Part shown: in pieces, positions 1-12,515 of the stretch
Layout of the letters: each line of letters opens with the position of its first letter
Position numbering within the stretch: position 1 is the stretch's first letter
NCBI GenBank assembly: GCA_030737875.1
Contig: CM060926.1
Span: 169,221,079-169,285,078, forward strand
Direction: 5' to 3'
Source of the DNA: Allium sativum
Lineage: Eukaryota > Streptophyta > Magnoliopsida > Asparagales > Amaryllidaceae
Length of the DNA: 64,000 nt
The notes under the pieces: generated by a model
Databases searched by the model: none
What the model was told of the DNA's origin: nothing
Seen by the model: the letters and a program-made list of their open reading frames with translations, nothing else
Made by a program: the position numbers and the translations under genes

Positions 1-3000
1 CGACCGTCGGATTCTCCTAAAACCAGAACCGTTGGGTTCGTATCGAAAAGAGCTTTCTAACGAATATTAGAAATTTGAAATCTAACGGTTGGATTTGGAA
101 ATATGTCCAAATCAAAATTTGAAAAGGTCGCTGTAAGTGCAGTTCGATGGCCGTTGATGGAAATCGACTGTACGAGCCTTGATAAAATTATTAAAAATAG
201 TAATAATTTGTGTAAAATCATAAGAAATGATTTGAGAAGAATTGGGATGAAAAACTTCATATTTGAAAAGATAAAAATAGATTTTTATCGAAATGAACTA
301 GTTTTGAACTAGAATAATAATTTATTTATTTTTAAAATAAATAAATTGGATTTGAAATGGTTTTAAAAGAAACCAGAGTTTCCAATAATTGAATTGGAAT
401 GGATTTGAATAGAAATTGTCTTTGGAATATTTCGATGTTGGATTTCGTGATTATACAGATATTGTTATGGAAATTTGAAAGATATATTTATATCATTATT
501 TCCAATATGATGTTTGTTGGTCGTAGAATTTGATATTGAATATAAGCCGGTATATTTTCTATTCAGAGCCTTGTATTGAATATCAAATGTGATTTGGGTT
601 TGTCGTGAATGGTGTCTTTATTAACACTGTTCTTAAGCCCAGTTGAGAAAAAGATTAAATCTTTTTATTTAGATTTAATGAAGTGTACCAATTAAATAAT
701 ATTTAATTGGAATTGAATTGGTATTGAATTTTGGGTTTATAGTGAACAGTGTTTTAAATAACACTTGTTCTTTAACCCGATAATTAATATGAAATGTGAT
801 TTTGGGTTGTCATGAACGGTATCTTCAATAATACTGTTCTTAGACCCAAAGGAGTTAAGGAAATCAGAAACTAACTGGAGATTAGTTAAGCTGAATGGTT
901 TCTGGGGTATTGATCTGATGTTGGTTTCGTCCTTCGGGGTTAATACTTAGGGAATTGCTCACTTGCTAATTTACGGTTAGGGACTGATTGAAATGTGATG
1001 TGATTTTGGGTTTATCGTGAACCGTGTTTTAAATGACATTGATTCTTTAACCCAATCAAATATTAAAACTAAGTGGAGTTTTAATGAATCTTTAATTAGA
1101 TTGAAAAGGTCGAGAATGGAGTATCACCAGTTTTACTCCAGGCGATAGTTGTTAAATCTTTAATTAGATTTGAACGTGAAATGGTAATTGAATTTACCGA
1201 TAACACCGTGGTGTTAGATATGAAGTATTACCAGTTTTACTTAATGGGATGAATAGGTTGGGATTGGGAAATATAAAACAAATGATTACTTTGGTAAGGT
1301 TCGCTAATTCCAACTAGTTTGAATTGATATCCAAAAGAAGATTAAAGAATAAATTTAAAAGAATTTATCTTTGATAAAATTAATGGGAACCTATCCCTAA
1401 GAATGTGAAATTTAGAAATTAACTGTAGGTTGGCTAAGCAGAGTGATTTCCTGGGTATTGATCTGATGTTGGTTTCGGCCTTCGGGGTTAATATTTGGGG
1501 GATTATTCTCTTGATTAATTTACGGTTAGTGACTGATGAATTGGAATGAGGAGTATGTTGTGTTTGTGTAACACTTATTTATTATATAAGCAAGTTATTC
1601 GGAAAGACCGGGTTTACACCATTCTGAATAACTGATTCGGTGATTAGTCGAAGATGAAGACGGTGGTTGAAGACCGGAGGTCTTCACGTCGTTTGGATAA
1701 TTACTGATGATCTTGATTGGGCCGTACACCCAAGAGGAGGGAATCAGTTGCTGATCGTCCAGACATACTTGGAGATCGATGGATATGCGGGGTACTAGGT
1801 GCCTCCGGTTTCGTTCCGACCCAGAACGGACTTGTAAATGGACTGTGTGTCTGACATTGGATTTTACCCTGTGTGATTGATTTCTACTAAATGTATATCT
1901 GTTTGGCGGTGGAGAATTTATTCTCTTGCTTAACGCCCTTCTTTGAGACGTACGAGCTCAGGGGTTATATACTGATGGATATCAAACACATAGAGTGAAT
2001 TGCCTGTGTGGCATGCCTAAGTGGCAAATGATCAAGGCTTCTGTTGAGAAGCAAAGTCTTGTGGTTGATGATCAAAACACCGCTTGTGTGGCATAGCTTT
2101 GTGTAACGTGAATTCGCGAGCCTCACACCCCGGTGGTGAACCAGAAACGGGAAAGGACTTCAGGGAGGACATGCGTTTCTTTCTAGCTAGAAGTGGCGTC
2201 CGTGGTTTTACATGCCCTGACGAGTTTGACTTATGTGGTTGTTGCTGTTGCAAGGCGCCTCGGATTTATCGGTGACTATGTGAAGCCGATGGAGTCATTC
2301 GTTGGCTCATTTGCGCCCCCATAGGGTGGGGAAACGTAGTGTTCAGGCATTTTAATCCACATCGGTGGACCGACCCTGACGATCCAAGGTGCAATTGCGG
2401 CTGTTCTTGAGTCATGGTAGGCTAGATTGTCTCGAATCGGTAGAGGACGATCCCTGGCCTCGGTTCACAGAAGGAAATCCAATTTCCAATACGTGATAAT
2501 TCTGTTTTGATTGTAGAGCCTAGTATGGCGACATAGTGGGATGGGGCACTCATGCCATCTATGATTGATATTTATGATTGTATATAAAATCAGAAACTAA
2601 CTGGAAACGAGCTAAGATGGGTGGTTCCCTGGGTATTAGTCTGATGTTGGTTTCGGCCTTCGGGGTTGATACTTAAGGAATCGTTCTCTTACTAATTTAC
2701 GGTTGGATTCTGATTAAGAATTAAAACATGAAATTTAGCATATCAAGCATTATTTGGCTATTATAAGGTAAAACCCTATCCTCCGGTTTGTGTTGCATTG
2801 TGTGATGGGTCCTGGGTCTTATAATAGCTTCATTGTTCTTTATTTAGCATTGTGCTGTTGTTATATGCACTGGAATTCTTGGGAGGAAACCCGTTCCTTG
2901 ATATACGGCGTGGTCCCTTGATTTACCTAACTTTAAAATAAATATTAATAACTGTTTTAGTTCGCACACCAGTCCCATGACTGACCTGGAGTTTATTGTT

Positions 3001-3344
3001 TTAACCTAAACTCTGGGTGCCCTTATTTTGACGTGGGCAGCTAGTAGTTTTGGTTTTGCAGATTTATATTCACAGGATCCTGATTTACAGCTGGAACGAT
3101 ACTCGGAAAGCTCTGTATCCGTGTATTACTTCTATTTGTGTATTGTATTATTTTCCGCTGCTATGTAATGTATTGTAATCTCTGATATTTTATAATGTGT
3201 AATATTGATTTATACTCCGTATATTCTTGTATTCTTATGGAATTGTTGTAATAAGCAATGAAATGTTCTTCCGTCTGCGTTCTTTTGTGGCTTATTCTCA
3301 AAGTATCCGCTCTTTCCTTATCGGGGAAGTTACGGGTCCTTACA
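1..3344 (+). repeat. Copy A: giant LTR, 3' part only (5' LTR of a plus-strand element)
   Basis: The sequence is the reverse complement of the 47300-50331 part of the E LTR over its whole length, with clear divergence. It ends in ...TTACGGGTCCTTACA at 3344, equivalent to the ...TTACGGGTTTTCGCA end of E. What follows resembles the E internal domain, so A is a 5' LTR on the plus strand. The first ~3.1 kb of the LTR (promoter, leader and hairpin array in E) lies left of the window. Small ORFs here (for example 103-312 and 2084-2275) are chance frames: their counterparts in other copies are repeat sequence, not a conserved protein. Confidence 0.85.
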
Positions 3345-3383
3345 ACTCATTAGTGATAGGGTTATTATACCCTATAATGAGTT
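3344..3383. other. Imperfect palindrome where the PBS of copy A should be
   Basis: AACTCATTA at 3344-3352 pairs with TAATGAGTT at 3375-3383. Inside it AGGGTTATTATACCCT (3358-3373) is itself palindromic. In E, Gy1 and Gy2 this position, directly after the LTR, holds TGGTATCAGAGC; here it does not. It may be a tiny inserted fold-back or a replacement of the PBS. Confidence 0.6.
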
Positions 3384-3959
3384 TGAAGAGTGTTATTTAT
3401 AATAATGAATTTAGTTTTGTAAATTATATCTTATTATACGTATTTGAGTATCTTATTTTATATTTATTTAGACTATCGGGTATAAGAGGATTTTGCATAT
3501 ACGCCTTGCAAACGTATATTCGAAACCTCAAATATACCAGGTAGATGTACAATCACACTTTAGTCACTCGGGGATGATTTTAGTGATAGCTGCAACATCA
3601 TCAGTATGTATTTTCAAGTTTCGAAAGTGGTATATCTATATGATTCCAATTGACTAGTGTGAGAACCAAAACTTTATTAGAATTTAATGGTTGTGATTTG
3701 GCATTGAAATTATATTTTTGAGTGTATAAAATTTATATATTTGAAAATTTTAATTAACCAATTAATTGCTGGTTTATATGTGTGATTGTTAGTTTAACTA
3801 ATAAAAATATCGTAATAATAAAACCAATACGAAAATGAATGATAAATGAAGCCAAATCAAATAAAATGTAGAACTGAATTGAAAATTTAGTTCGAATTGG
3901 ATTTATATAGATAGATGGATATGCATATGTGTATGTGTTTGCTGAGAAGGTTATGGATT

Positions 3960-4903
3960 TGTTGACACACTTTTTGGTAAAAGCTGTCACACTGAATATC
4001 TGGATAGCATCGCGCTCGGATATGGAGAGCATCGTCAGATGACAGGCAGCAATTTGGTCAAAGTCGCATCACGAACAAAGGAAGGCCCAAAACTCCTATC
4101 AGACGACCTATTTTGATCCCGAAAACAACAATTACGAAGCTGATCTCTGTAACTGTTGTAGATCTCTGAATTAGCTTCAGTTTGAGCTTTGGTTTGGCTC
4201 AATCGGACTTACGGTTTGAAAGTTATGCCTGTTTCCGTAAATTGGTGTAATCTGGCAATTTCCTGGATAAAGCAACGAAGTGTCACACGATCGGAGTATG
4301 GCTCATGCACCCTCGGATCACCCCTCATCGGATCGCCCCTTCGGCTCATGGTACACCTCCTGATCACGACCCAACCGTGGACACCAGCTTCCCACTCCAG
4401 CTCGCGACTAGACATCGGCTCGTGAAGCGCACATCACGATCCGATCCCACGACCACGAACCGATCCCTGCATCTGCTGATACACGTGTATATCTTGACCT
4501 GTTCTCAAGGCTACTTCTACTCCTACTTTCCCAGATCAGGTGCCACGTACCCTATCACGAACCGGTCTTCCCAAAATCTCTCCTATAGCTATAAATACAC
4601 CATTTGAAGGCATTTTCAATGATCTTCCGCTCTAACTCCTGACGGCTTCCACCATTTCTCTCTGCAAAGCATTTTCAACAGCAAAGAAGCCAAATTCCAC
4701 ATTATAACACGAGAATTTCGTGTATAAACCGAGAGAATTGTACTTGTAACTTATTAGGATTTAAGAAGAGATAAAGTGGACATAGGCTTGGTTTGAGCCG
4801 AACCACTATAAAAACTTCGTTTGTCTCCTCTTTATTTACTTTTTTATGCTTTCTGTGATTTGTGATCTACATTTGGGTGTTAGGCCCAGATTTTGGTCTA
4901 ACA
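3960..4903 (+). mobile_element. Solo LTR, probably Copia-type
   Basis: A 944-bp unit starts TGTTGACACAC and ends GGTCTAACA. It interrupts the A internal domain. Flanks are GGATT (3955-3959) and GGATA (4904-4908), a 4/5 target duplication. A TATA box (CTATAAATA, 4589-4597) fixes the plus orientation. About 190-240 bp downstream comes a leader-like stretch typical of the R/U5 part of a plant Copia LTR. No internal domain or second LTR is present, so it is most simply an LTR-LTR recombination product. Clade assignment rests on style and size only. Confidence 0.7.
4589..4597 (+). promoter_or_regulatory. TATA box of the solo LTR
   Basis: CTATAAATA followed by an unstructured leader, inside the solo LTR. 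This is the usual position for the U3/R boundary. Confidence 0.55.
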
Positions 4904-5052
4904 GGATATACAATTGAGTAAAGAAATAAATTGAGTGGCCAACAAATAGGTACACATTTATAAATTGGTTGTGCAATTTTATTATTATTATAACTACTGT
5001 GAATGATTTGGATGCGCTGTGATGGTTGCTCTGTGTGAAATCAAACATACGC

Positions 5053-7771
5053 TGTGACGGCCGCCTATAACTCATGCACTAGACAAGAGGAATAATGCAC
5101 TGTAAGGTGTGCACAACAGCTATAGACGATCATCAAAGTAGGTAAACACAAGCGGAACCTGATGTAAAACTCAAAGCATAAGGAAAAAATATAATAGAAC
5201 AAATACAACAGGTATAAATAGTGAAGCATCATATAACAAACTTTTGAAAACTTTCCCTACATCCTGAAAAGTTATCCATACATCATAGGAATGTCAAAGT
5301 CCGTGCATGAAGCCTCACTACAACACTCAGAGAGCAACTCAAACAATGGAAATAGAAATTCTAGATAGCAAGTAAGATAACATGCCAGCCTCCTGCTTGC
5401 CTCCGAATTGCAACATCGTCCTCACTAAGCTATCACTTTTCACCTGCCACCTAGTCTGCCTATTCACAACCAGATGAACAACCCAAGGTAGTAAGAGGAA
5501 AACATAAAACCTTGAGTCCGACAACATCCTTCGTGAGCGATAAAATAGCTAACAAACATTAAAAATAAAGTATATGAGAATGAATAGATAAACATATTAA
5601 TCTACCCACAACACCAGAGAAGAACTCAACCCCGTCTTCTCCACATCGGACAGTGGTAACCTTTACATCAAACACTTCAACCATTCATTCATGGAAACCA
5701 GAATAACCGTTCATTCATTGAAATCAGAAGTAAACACCACTAGCACTCATAACATGCAGATTATATGTATCTCACGTAAACCATCTAATTGAATTCAACA
5801 CCTCTCAAGCACAAGCCCCAGAGGCCTAAACCAATATCATACAAGCACCCAAGAAACATCTCCTTCAACATTGGAAAATTTTACGTAAGATGGTGAAAAC
5901 AAAAACTTCCAGCATGCATGATAGACTCTGGCTATCACGACCAATCCTTCTTCGAAACCATCGTTAATCATATAACGGCCAACCTTGCCATATCTCAAGG
6001 GCTAATGGTAACTCCAGTTCTAGCAAAACTCCATACGCCTTTATGAATTGTATGTTTATCTTCTCGAATCTCGACAACTAGGCCCTTCACGACTCCCCAA
6101 GTAAGGAGGCCCTTCACGACGGCCCAAAGTACCCCTGCTTTGAGTCTGCTTGAACTTATGATAACGATAATCCCTTGGCCTTCGCATTCCTAGCCATAAA
6201 CTCCAATGACCATTCGCTAACTCAAGCCCTTCTTGAGTAACCATTATCCACAAACCCAAAACACCCCTGAGTCCACTTCTCATTCGTTGTTTTACACCGA
6301 TCAACGAACTCATCACATCACTTTGAATGCATATCTCAAAATCACAACATTACTAGACCAAAAGACCTTAATATAAGGCTTATATCAACTCATAGCATTC
6401 ACCTATGACTATGGAAACAAACCATGGTGTTAAGGCCATCCACAACAACATTTCGAAGCGCTGTTATAGCTTAAGTATATGCTGACCCATTATAGGAACA
6501 CAGGTCGACCCAATGAGTAAGACCGACCCAGAGTTTCAACTCCCCAGACCGACCTAAACTGTAGCCGACAAAAGCGTTAGAGCGCGACCGATCCCTCTGG
6601 CAACCTAACCCATTTCCCGCTCCCCCTTGCTTTGGACCCGACCGACCGACCAATACGAAGCCAACCGATCAGAACACCTGTACCACATCTTGTACTTCCC
6701 TCGTACTATCCGACCGACTAGAAGTACAATCGACCCCCTAAGACCGACCAGAAACCTACACAAGTCTATTCCAAGTCCAATTTCGACAAAACTTCGCCAA
6801 TCGACACAATCGACCAAATATACTAATCTAATTCATCGAATACAGCCATAAACATGTTATGCATTTACTAACAACATGAATATGACGATTATCACTAAAA
6901 TTGTACAAATTCACCAAAATCATGATAAATGAACAGATGAACTAAATTATGGATCTAACTTGACATAATCATATGAAATAACATAGGGATTATCGATTTA
7001 AACTTTCTAAATTAGATCTAATGGTTATTCATATGAAAATAAGCCTACCATGATTTAGATCTAAGGAAAACAACTTGAATTTGATGAAAAACATGATAAC
7101 ATTTATATACTTGATTGAATACGTGTGAGAGATACATATCACTCACCAATTCTTCAAATCAAAGCAAAAATAGTGAAATTTCATTCCAAACAGTGAAGAA
7201 CTTGATCCAAATCCTTTGATTCGATGAACTCTCACTTCAATTGATGTAGATCTAGCTTCAAGCGATGTAGATCTCCGATTCTCTAAGCTCTAATGGTAAA
7301 AGGATGAAGAAATGGAGGATCCCTTGGCTCTTCCAAATGAGAGAATGGAGAAAGTAAACTATTCTCCATACCTCCCACCCCCTATTTATAGCCTTCCACC
7401 AGCCCACCAACAGGCCTCTCCAAATCAGCCTATATTGGCTTTATAAACCTGAACAGCCAACTGCTAAACCTTAAAACAGCGATTCTTCCCAAACCTCTGA
7501 GCCAGATCTTTAATGTTACCACCCTAAGGAAAAAGAATCATCATTTCCTTTCCAATGGCACAAGTTTCACCACCTGATTCGACCTAAGTCGAAAGTTATG
7601 CCCTATACAAAACTGATAGCGGCAAAATAGTCACAGAAAAATTTATGAAAATTATGGACATGTCTCACATCCCCACAAGCTACATATTAAAATATGAGAT
7701 TGATCCAACCCTCAAGACATAAAATAAAAATATTATACGATCTTCCAATATGTAAAATGCGAGCTGTTACA
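5053..7771 (-). repeat. Gy1 3' LTR
   Basis: On the minus strand it begins TGTAACAGCTCGC (right after the PPT) and ends GGCGGCCGTCACA at 5053. It is 2719 bp against 2809 bp for the other LTR. It contains the GACCGAC-rich block at 6480-6830 and a TATA box (minus strand) at 7381-7392. Confidence 0.88.
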
Positions 7772-7786
7772 TTCTCCCCCCTTAGG
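7772..7786 (-). other. Gy1 polypurine tract
   Basis: Minus strand CCTAAGGGGGGAGAA directly before TGTAACA of the 3' LTR: the plus-strand DNA priming site. Confidence 0.85.
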
Positions 7787-8037
7787 AATTTTGCCCTCGA
7801 AATCCCAACAGACATAAGCAAACAAAACAATTCAGCATGCCTATCATCCATGAGCAGCCAATTTTATCAGCCAAGCTAGCAGCCATCAAGACAAGCATCC
7901 ATAGCCTTATCCTAGCACGTGGAATTCTAATGACAACCATCATGGCATAATTTACAATGATGTAAGGTGAAACGATATCAATTGGTCATACCGACGAAGA
8001 GTTCTGGATGGGTCGCCTTTATGCTCTCTTCTGTCTG
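7787..8037. other. Gy1 3' non-coding stretch
   Basis: Between the PPT and the last chromodomain relic. It shows the usual 'gaattttgccctcgaaatcc' style sequence after the PPT and no ORF of interest. Confidence 0.5.
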
Positions 8038-8411
8038 CTACGTACAATCGTCGCCATCTTCCTTCCGTTTTATCTTGACCAACTTAACTGTCTTCCTTCT
8101 AAGTTGTTTCACGTCATTCCCTGCAACACGAAGTGGCCCACGAGGTCTCATAACTACAGTCTTAACCTTTAGTTCTTTATACTGCTCTGGAGATACCACG
8201 ACATTCGGATCATGTATGAACTTCCGTAGAAACGACACATGGAATGAATAATGTATACTCGACATCTTCCCAAGTAACTTCAATCTATATGCTAACTTTC
8301 CAATCTACTCGATAACCGGAAATAGTCCAATGAACCTAGGAGCTAACTTTCCTTTACTTCTGAACCGAATGACATGCTTCAACGGTGAAATATTCACGAA
8401 AACCATATCGC
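8038..8411 (-). pseudogene. Gy1 integrase C-terminus with degenerate chromodomain-like tail
   Basis: SKGKLAPRFIGLFPVIE (near 8310) is the GPY/F-like module. After another frame change comes a tail with LRRKTVKLVKI, matching in position the Gy2 tail LRNREVKLVKVQW. The aromatic W and the ATWE stretch of a working chromodomain are not recognisable. In chromoviruses this domain steers integration to heterochromatin. Here it is only a relic. Confidence 0.65.
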
Positions 8412-9382
8412 CTACGTCGAATTCCAAGTCCTTACGATGCTTATCGGCGTAACTCTTTTGACATCTTGGGATGCTTTCATTCGTTGTCGAACGATCTCGA
8501 TACAATTTGAGGTATTCCTGATCATCTCTGGCCCAAGTATCAATTTATCTCCAATTTCTAACCAACAAGCCAGAAAATTACAAGGCCTCCTATACAGTGC
8601 CTCGTATGGTGTCATCCCAATATTAGACTGGTAGCTATTATTATATGCAAACTCAACTAGATGTAGATTGTCTTCCAATGATCCTCCGAAGTCTATTACA
8701 CAAGCCCCTAGAAGATCTTCCAAAACTCGGCTAACCCTCTCGGTTTGACCATAAGTTTGGGGATGGTAAGCCGTAGTTAAACACAACTCGTTTCCTAAAG
8801 CTTCCTGCAAAATTTTCAAAAATGCACTTGTAAACGATGGATCTCGGTCACTCACTATACTCTTTGGGACACCATGGAATCGAACTATCCCTTTTACATA
8901 AAGTTCAGCCAATTTCAATGTTGTCCTAATCGATCTGATAGGAATAAATCTTGCATTTTGGTCAAACGATTCACGATGACCTAAATTCCTTCGTTTCCTA
9001 CTCTCATTCTAGGTAGTCCATCAATAAAATCCATCGATATTTGCTCCCACTTCCACGTAGGGACTTCCCATGGCTGAAACAATCCACTCGGGTTTTTCTG
9101 TTCAGCTTTCACCAACTAACAGTTCATACAATTAGAGATGAACTTTCCAATATCTCATTTCATTCCCTCCTAGTAGTAAACTCGCTTCATGTCCTGATAC
9201 ATCTTATTACCACCGGGATGAGTCATCAACTTCGAGTGATGACATTCTCTCAGAACCTCATCTCTTAGTCTGTCGATATCAAGAAAAACTAATCGCCCTT
9301 GCTTTCGAAACCAACCTTCTCGATCGACTTCGAACTCTTTATTCTCTGGTTCCAGCTTCTGGATAAACTTGACAAGCTTCAT
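8412..9382 (-). pseudogene. Gy1 integrase (broken)
   Basis: Inserts the cDNA copy into the genome. The zinc-binding HHCC region is at 9382-9100: HHSKLMTHPGG...NCMNC, interrupted by three stops. The core follows: SMDFIDGLP near 9030 (first D), SIVSDRDPSFTS near 8850 (second D), and YGQTERVSRVLEDLL (E) in the 168-residue ORF 8918-8412. The D,D,E residues are all still visible. The ORF then runs into the GPY/F-type segment. Confidence 0.85.
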
Positions 9383-9430
9383 ATCTCGTTGTTCGCTCTT
9401 GCCAATCCTTTTAATAAGAGTAGGTCTTAT

Positions 9431-9967
9431 TTATAAGCTTGCCAACACTCCAGGTTCCAAAAAGTACCTTGGCCTGAAATCGAACCTTGCCAAATACTCA
9501 ATGTTCTTCCATTCTGAAAACATCACATCCAAACTTGCGTATCTTCGAATCAATTCATCTGCCACTGCGTTTCCTTTTCCAGGATTATAGGCTATATCAA
9601 AATCATATGATGCCAGAAACTCTAGCCACCTTTGCTGCCGAAGATTCAAATCCTTTTGGGAGAAAAGATACTTCAACGACTAGTGATTCGTGAACAACTC
9701 GAATTGAACTCCCAACAGGTAATGTCTCCACATCTTCAGAGCAAACATAATCGCTGCCAACTAATTTGGGTAATACCTTTCATGTGGCTTTAGCTGTCGA
9801 CTCGCATAGGCCACAACCATGTCCTTTTGCATCAGTACTGCTCCAAGTCCAGTACCACATGCATCGCTTTATAGAACAATTTCTTCATTCCCACTTGGAG
9901 TGGTAAAAACAGGAGCACTCGTCAGTCTCTCCTTTAGGATTCCAAACGCTTGCTCACACTTTACATC
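9431..9967 (-). pseudogene. Gy1 RNase H domain and tether (broken)
   Basis: RNase H degrades the RNA of the RNA/DNA hybrid. [15 protein letters not shown] (near 9830) carries the first catalytic Asp. In Gy2 the next block reads HDLELAA; here the corresponding HERYYPN is followed directly by a stop and LAAIMFAL, so a short deletion removed the catalytic Glu. The YTDHKSL Asp is Asn here (FTNH, then a stop, near 9690). The remaining ORF 9676-9431 covers KYLFSQKDLNLRQQRWLEFL and the AYNPGKGNAVADEL tether. Confidence 0.8.
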
Positions 9968-10971
9968 CTATGTGAACACTTGGTTCTTCTTCGTCAATCC
10001 TTTCAATGGTGCAGCTACCTTTGAGAAATCCTTGATAAATCGTTGGTAATAACCTGCCAAACCAAGGAAACTCCGAACACCCGTCGCATTCTTGGGTATA
10101 TCCCGGTCCCGGTCCTGGATTTCTGCCACCTTAGCGGGGTCAATTGCTATCCCATTTACAGAAACAACATGGCCTAAGAATCTCACTTCCTTCTTCCAGA
10201 AGTGACACTTCGAAAAGTTAGCTCTCAATTGATGCTTTCGCTAGATTTCCAAAACAACTCTCAAGTGCGTCTTGTGCTCTTCCTCATTTCGAGAGTAAAC
10301 TAGAATATCATCCACGAACACAAGCACGAATTTGTTCAACTGATCTCTGAAAACTCTATTCATAAGATCCAATACGCTGGCGCGTTAGTCAACCCAAATG
10401 GCATTACCAACCAGTCGAAGAAACTGGATCGTGTCCTAAAAGCAGTCTTTGGCACACTATCCTTCGCTACTCTCAAATGGTGAAATCCCGTTGCCAAATC
10501 CATCTGAGAAAACACTTTAGCTTCGTGAAGCTGATCGAGCAAGTCGTCTATCCTCGGTAATGGAAACTTGTTCCTCTTGGTCACCTTGTTCAGCTCACGA
10601 TAGTCCACACATAATCTCAATGAACCATCTGCCTTGGTTGCAAATACTACTGGTGCACCCCAATTGGAAACACTTCCCTAAATGAAACCCTTTCCTAGAA
10701 GGTCTCGAACTTGCACCTCCAACTCTCGCTATTCCTTAGGTGCCATCCGCCTAAGAGGCATAATGATTAGTCTAGCACCCTCGACCAAATCAATCCTAAA
10801 CTTGATCTCACGATGCGGCGACAAACCTTTGACTTCCTCAAAGACATCCTCATACGCATTAGCAATCCGCATAGATGGTAAGTCTTCTTGTGGAATCACA
10901 AGAGAATATAGATAGCTCACGAAGACACAATCTTCGAGCTTACACCAAATCAACACTTTTCGCCCTTCCAT
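9968..10971 (-). pseudogene. Gy1 reverse transcriptase (broken)
   Basis: RNA-dependent DNA polymerase of a Ty3/gypsy element. Visible blocks in order: [12 protein letters not shown] (10620), [39 protein letters not shown], then [10 protein letters not shown] near 10295-10330 (catalytic FVDD box intact), [19 protein letters not shown], and [18 protein letters not shown]. Stops or shifts break it near 10729, 10680, 10360-10430 and 10240. The sequence around [10 protein letters not shown] departs from the usual 'FRTRYGHYE' type, an indel-damaged segment. Confidence 0.88.
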
Positions 10972-11280
10972 ATCCTTGAATATACACCTCTAGCTTATTG
11001 CAATTCACCCTTATCGCATACCTCTTGAGCCAATCCATGCCCAAGATGATCCCAAACATAGCGAAGTTCAACACAAAGCAATCACACACAAAAGAGAAAC
11101 CATGACTCGATAACACTAGACCACGACATAACATGCACAAACTAGACAAACCCCCAACTAGATTAGTCACGATCAATGGTCTATCACAAATCTCGGGTTC
11201 CAAACCCAAGTGACACACAAGCTCATTGCAAATGCATGAATGCGATGCTCCAGTATTAAACAACACACGAACTGAAATAC
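10940..11280 (-). pseudogene. Gy1 aspartic protease (broken, active-site Asp changed)
   Basis: This is the retroviral-type aspartic protease domain that cleaves Gag-Pol. The expected D-S/T-G-A-S-H triad reads FNTGASHSC at the ORF start, so the catalytic aspartate is replaced by asparagine. The downstream flap and C-terminal ILGMDWL motif of the Ty3/gypsy protease are retained. The ORF runs 11266-10940 and then shifts frame into the RT linker. With the Asp lost, the protease would be inactive even if translated. Confidence 0.8.
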
Positions 11281-11399
11281 CATTAACTTAAAGAGTACCT
11301 TGCACAACGACACCCTTTCCCTTCTCCTCTACAGTAGGAGCTCTCAAAGAAGATGGCAAGACTTCCAAAGCATATGCCTTCACAACATACTTTCCCTTA

Positions 11400-12345
11400 G
11401 CTGATTCTGGACAATACTTCTTCTCATGCCCAGGTTTTCCACACTTGAAGCACTTTTTCTCAGCCTTGGGATTCTTACAATCCTTGGAATAATGGCCCTT
11501 CTGCTAGTTGTTAAAGCAAGTTACTTCGGCTTTCTTCTTCTCTAACCATTTTTCCAATATGCTGTTGTTGCTTCCTCTTCTTATTATTATTACCACCTTG
11601 TTGTGGTTTTTGAAATTCCTTAGATGCAACAACAATGACTTCCTCCTCCGGAAATAAGCTCTCATGTCTCATAACTTTTTCCATAAGCTTCTCAAATGAA
11701 TCTTCAAGATATTCCACCAATGGTCTTCCTATGTAGGCATCCAGACCCATAACGAACTTCTCGTTATTCTGATAAGGTGTGTCAATGTATGAATGAGAAT
11801 ATATGGACTAGGCTTCAAAGTCAGAAATGTAGTCAAGCACAGGACGACCATTCTGCTTCAATTCCACAAATTGCTTGAATAGAGCATACTTTTGATCTAT
11901 GGAGACAAACTTTACTTCAAACTTAGCTTGGAATTGCTCCCATGAAATCTCCTCCTTTGGAGTCTCAAGTGTAACTGAATTCCACCATACGACGGCCCTG
12001 CCTTGTAGTTACCTTGACGCTAGCTTTCTCTTAGTTGCATCATCCAAACTTAAGTCTCCAAAGATACGAACACAAGAATCCATCCATCTCCGAACCTCTT
12101 CAGCTGGCTCAATCCCTTTGAATGGTTTTCCCCCTAGAGATGTATAATCTTTGCATAACTCGCAAAATCCACAACCCTAGGGAACTGAACACCTACATCT
12201 ACCATGGCTGCCATTGGAACAGGCACCCTATGCATGAATGCCTCCATTGTGGTTTCAAACATGGTTGGGTATTCTGGTGCACCGCCATTTCCGCCTCCAG
12301 GCACAGCCTCCTCTGTAGCAGTATGTCTTGAGGTACATCAACTCA
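11400..12345 (-). pseudogene. Gy1 gag (broken)
   Basis: Gag forms the virus-like particle that packages element RNA. The minus-strand translation shows a proline/glycine-rich start near 12330. A retrotransposon-gag core follows, with a WW pair near 11990, then WEQF...KFVS near 11900-11940 and the ORF 11511-11750. Two zinc-knuckle regions follow. The distal one is intact (CFKCGKPGHEKKYC, near 11410-11451). The proximal one (near 11478-11522) has lost a cysteine and contains a stop. At least one frameshift (near 12120-12160) and in-frame stops (near 11815 and 12010) separate the pieces. It cannot encode a full Gag. Confidence 0.8.
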
Positions 12346-12503
12346 TTCTAAATCTACAAATTATAATGATTAACCACTTTCAAGAAAAGTTGCTAAAGAA
12401 GTACAAACGCTACTATCATATAGTATATATCCAACTGAAATCTACAAATACGTCTCTTGTCCATAATTATGTCCTCGGATTTTGGCTAAAATCGTTAACC
12501 AGA

Positions 12504-12515
12504 GCTCTGATACCA
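12504..12515 (-). other. Gy1 primer binding site
   Basis: Minus strand TGGTATCAGAGC, the standard complement of the 3' end of initiator-Met tRNA, two bases inside the 5' LTR. Confidence 0.9.

Larger units (their letters stand above)
3345..5052 (+). mobile_element. Copy A internal domain fragment, non-coding, split by a solo LTR
   Basis: Blocks are recognisable as the reverse complement of the E internal domain: GATTTTGCATATACGCCTTG near 3490 against 54530-54560, TAGTGTGAGAACC near 3655 against ~54390, and ACAAATAGGTACAC near 4940 against ~54100. The domain resumes after the solo LTR at 4904, so the two pieces (3345-3959 and 4904-5052) were once contiguous. There is no gag or pol. The remaining internal domain and the 3' LTR of A are not present beyond 5052, where Gy1 begins. 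Confidence 0.7.
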
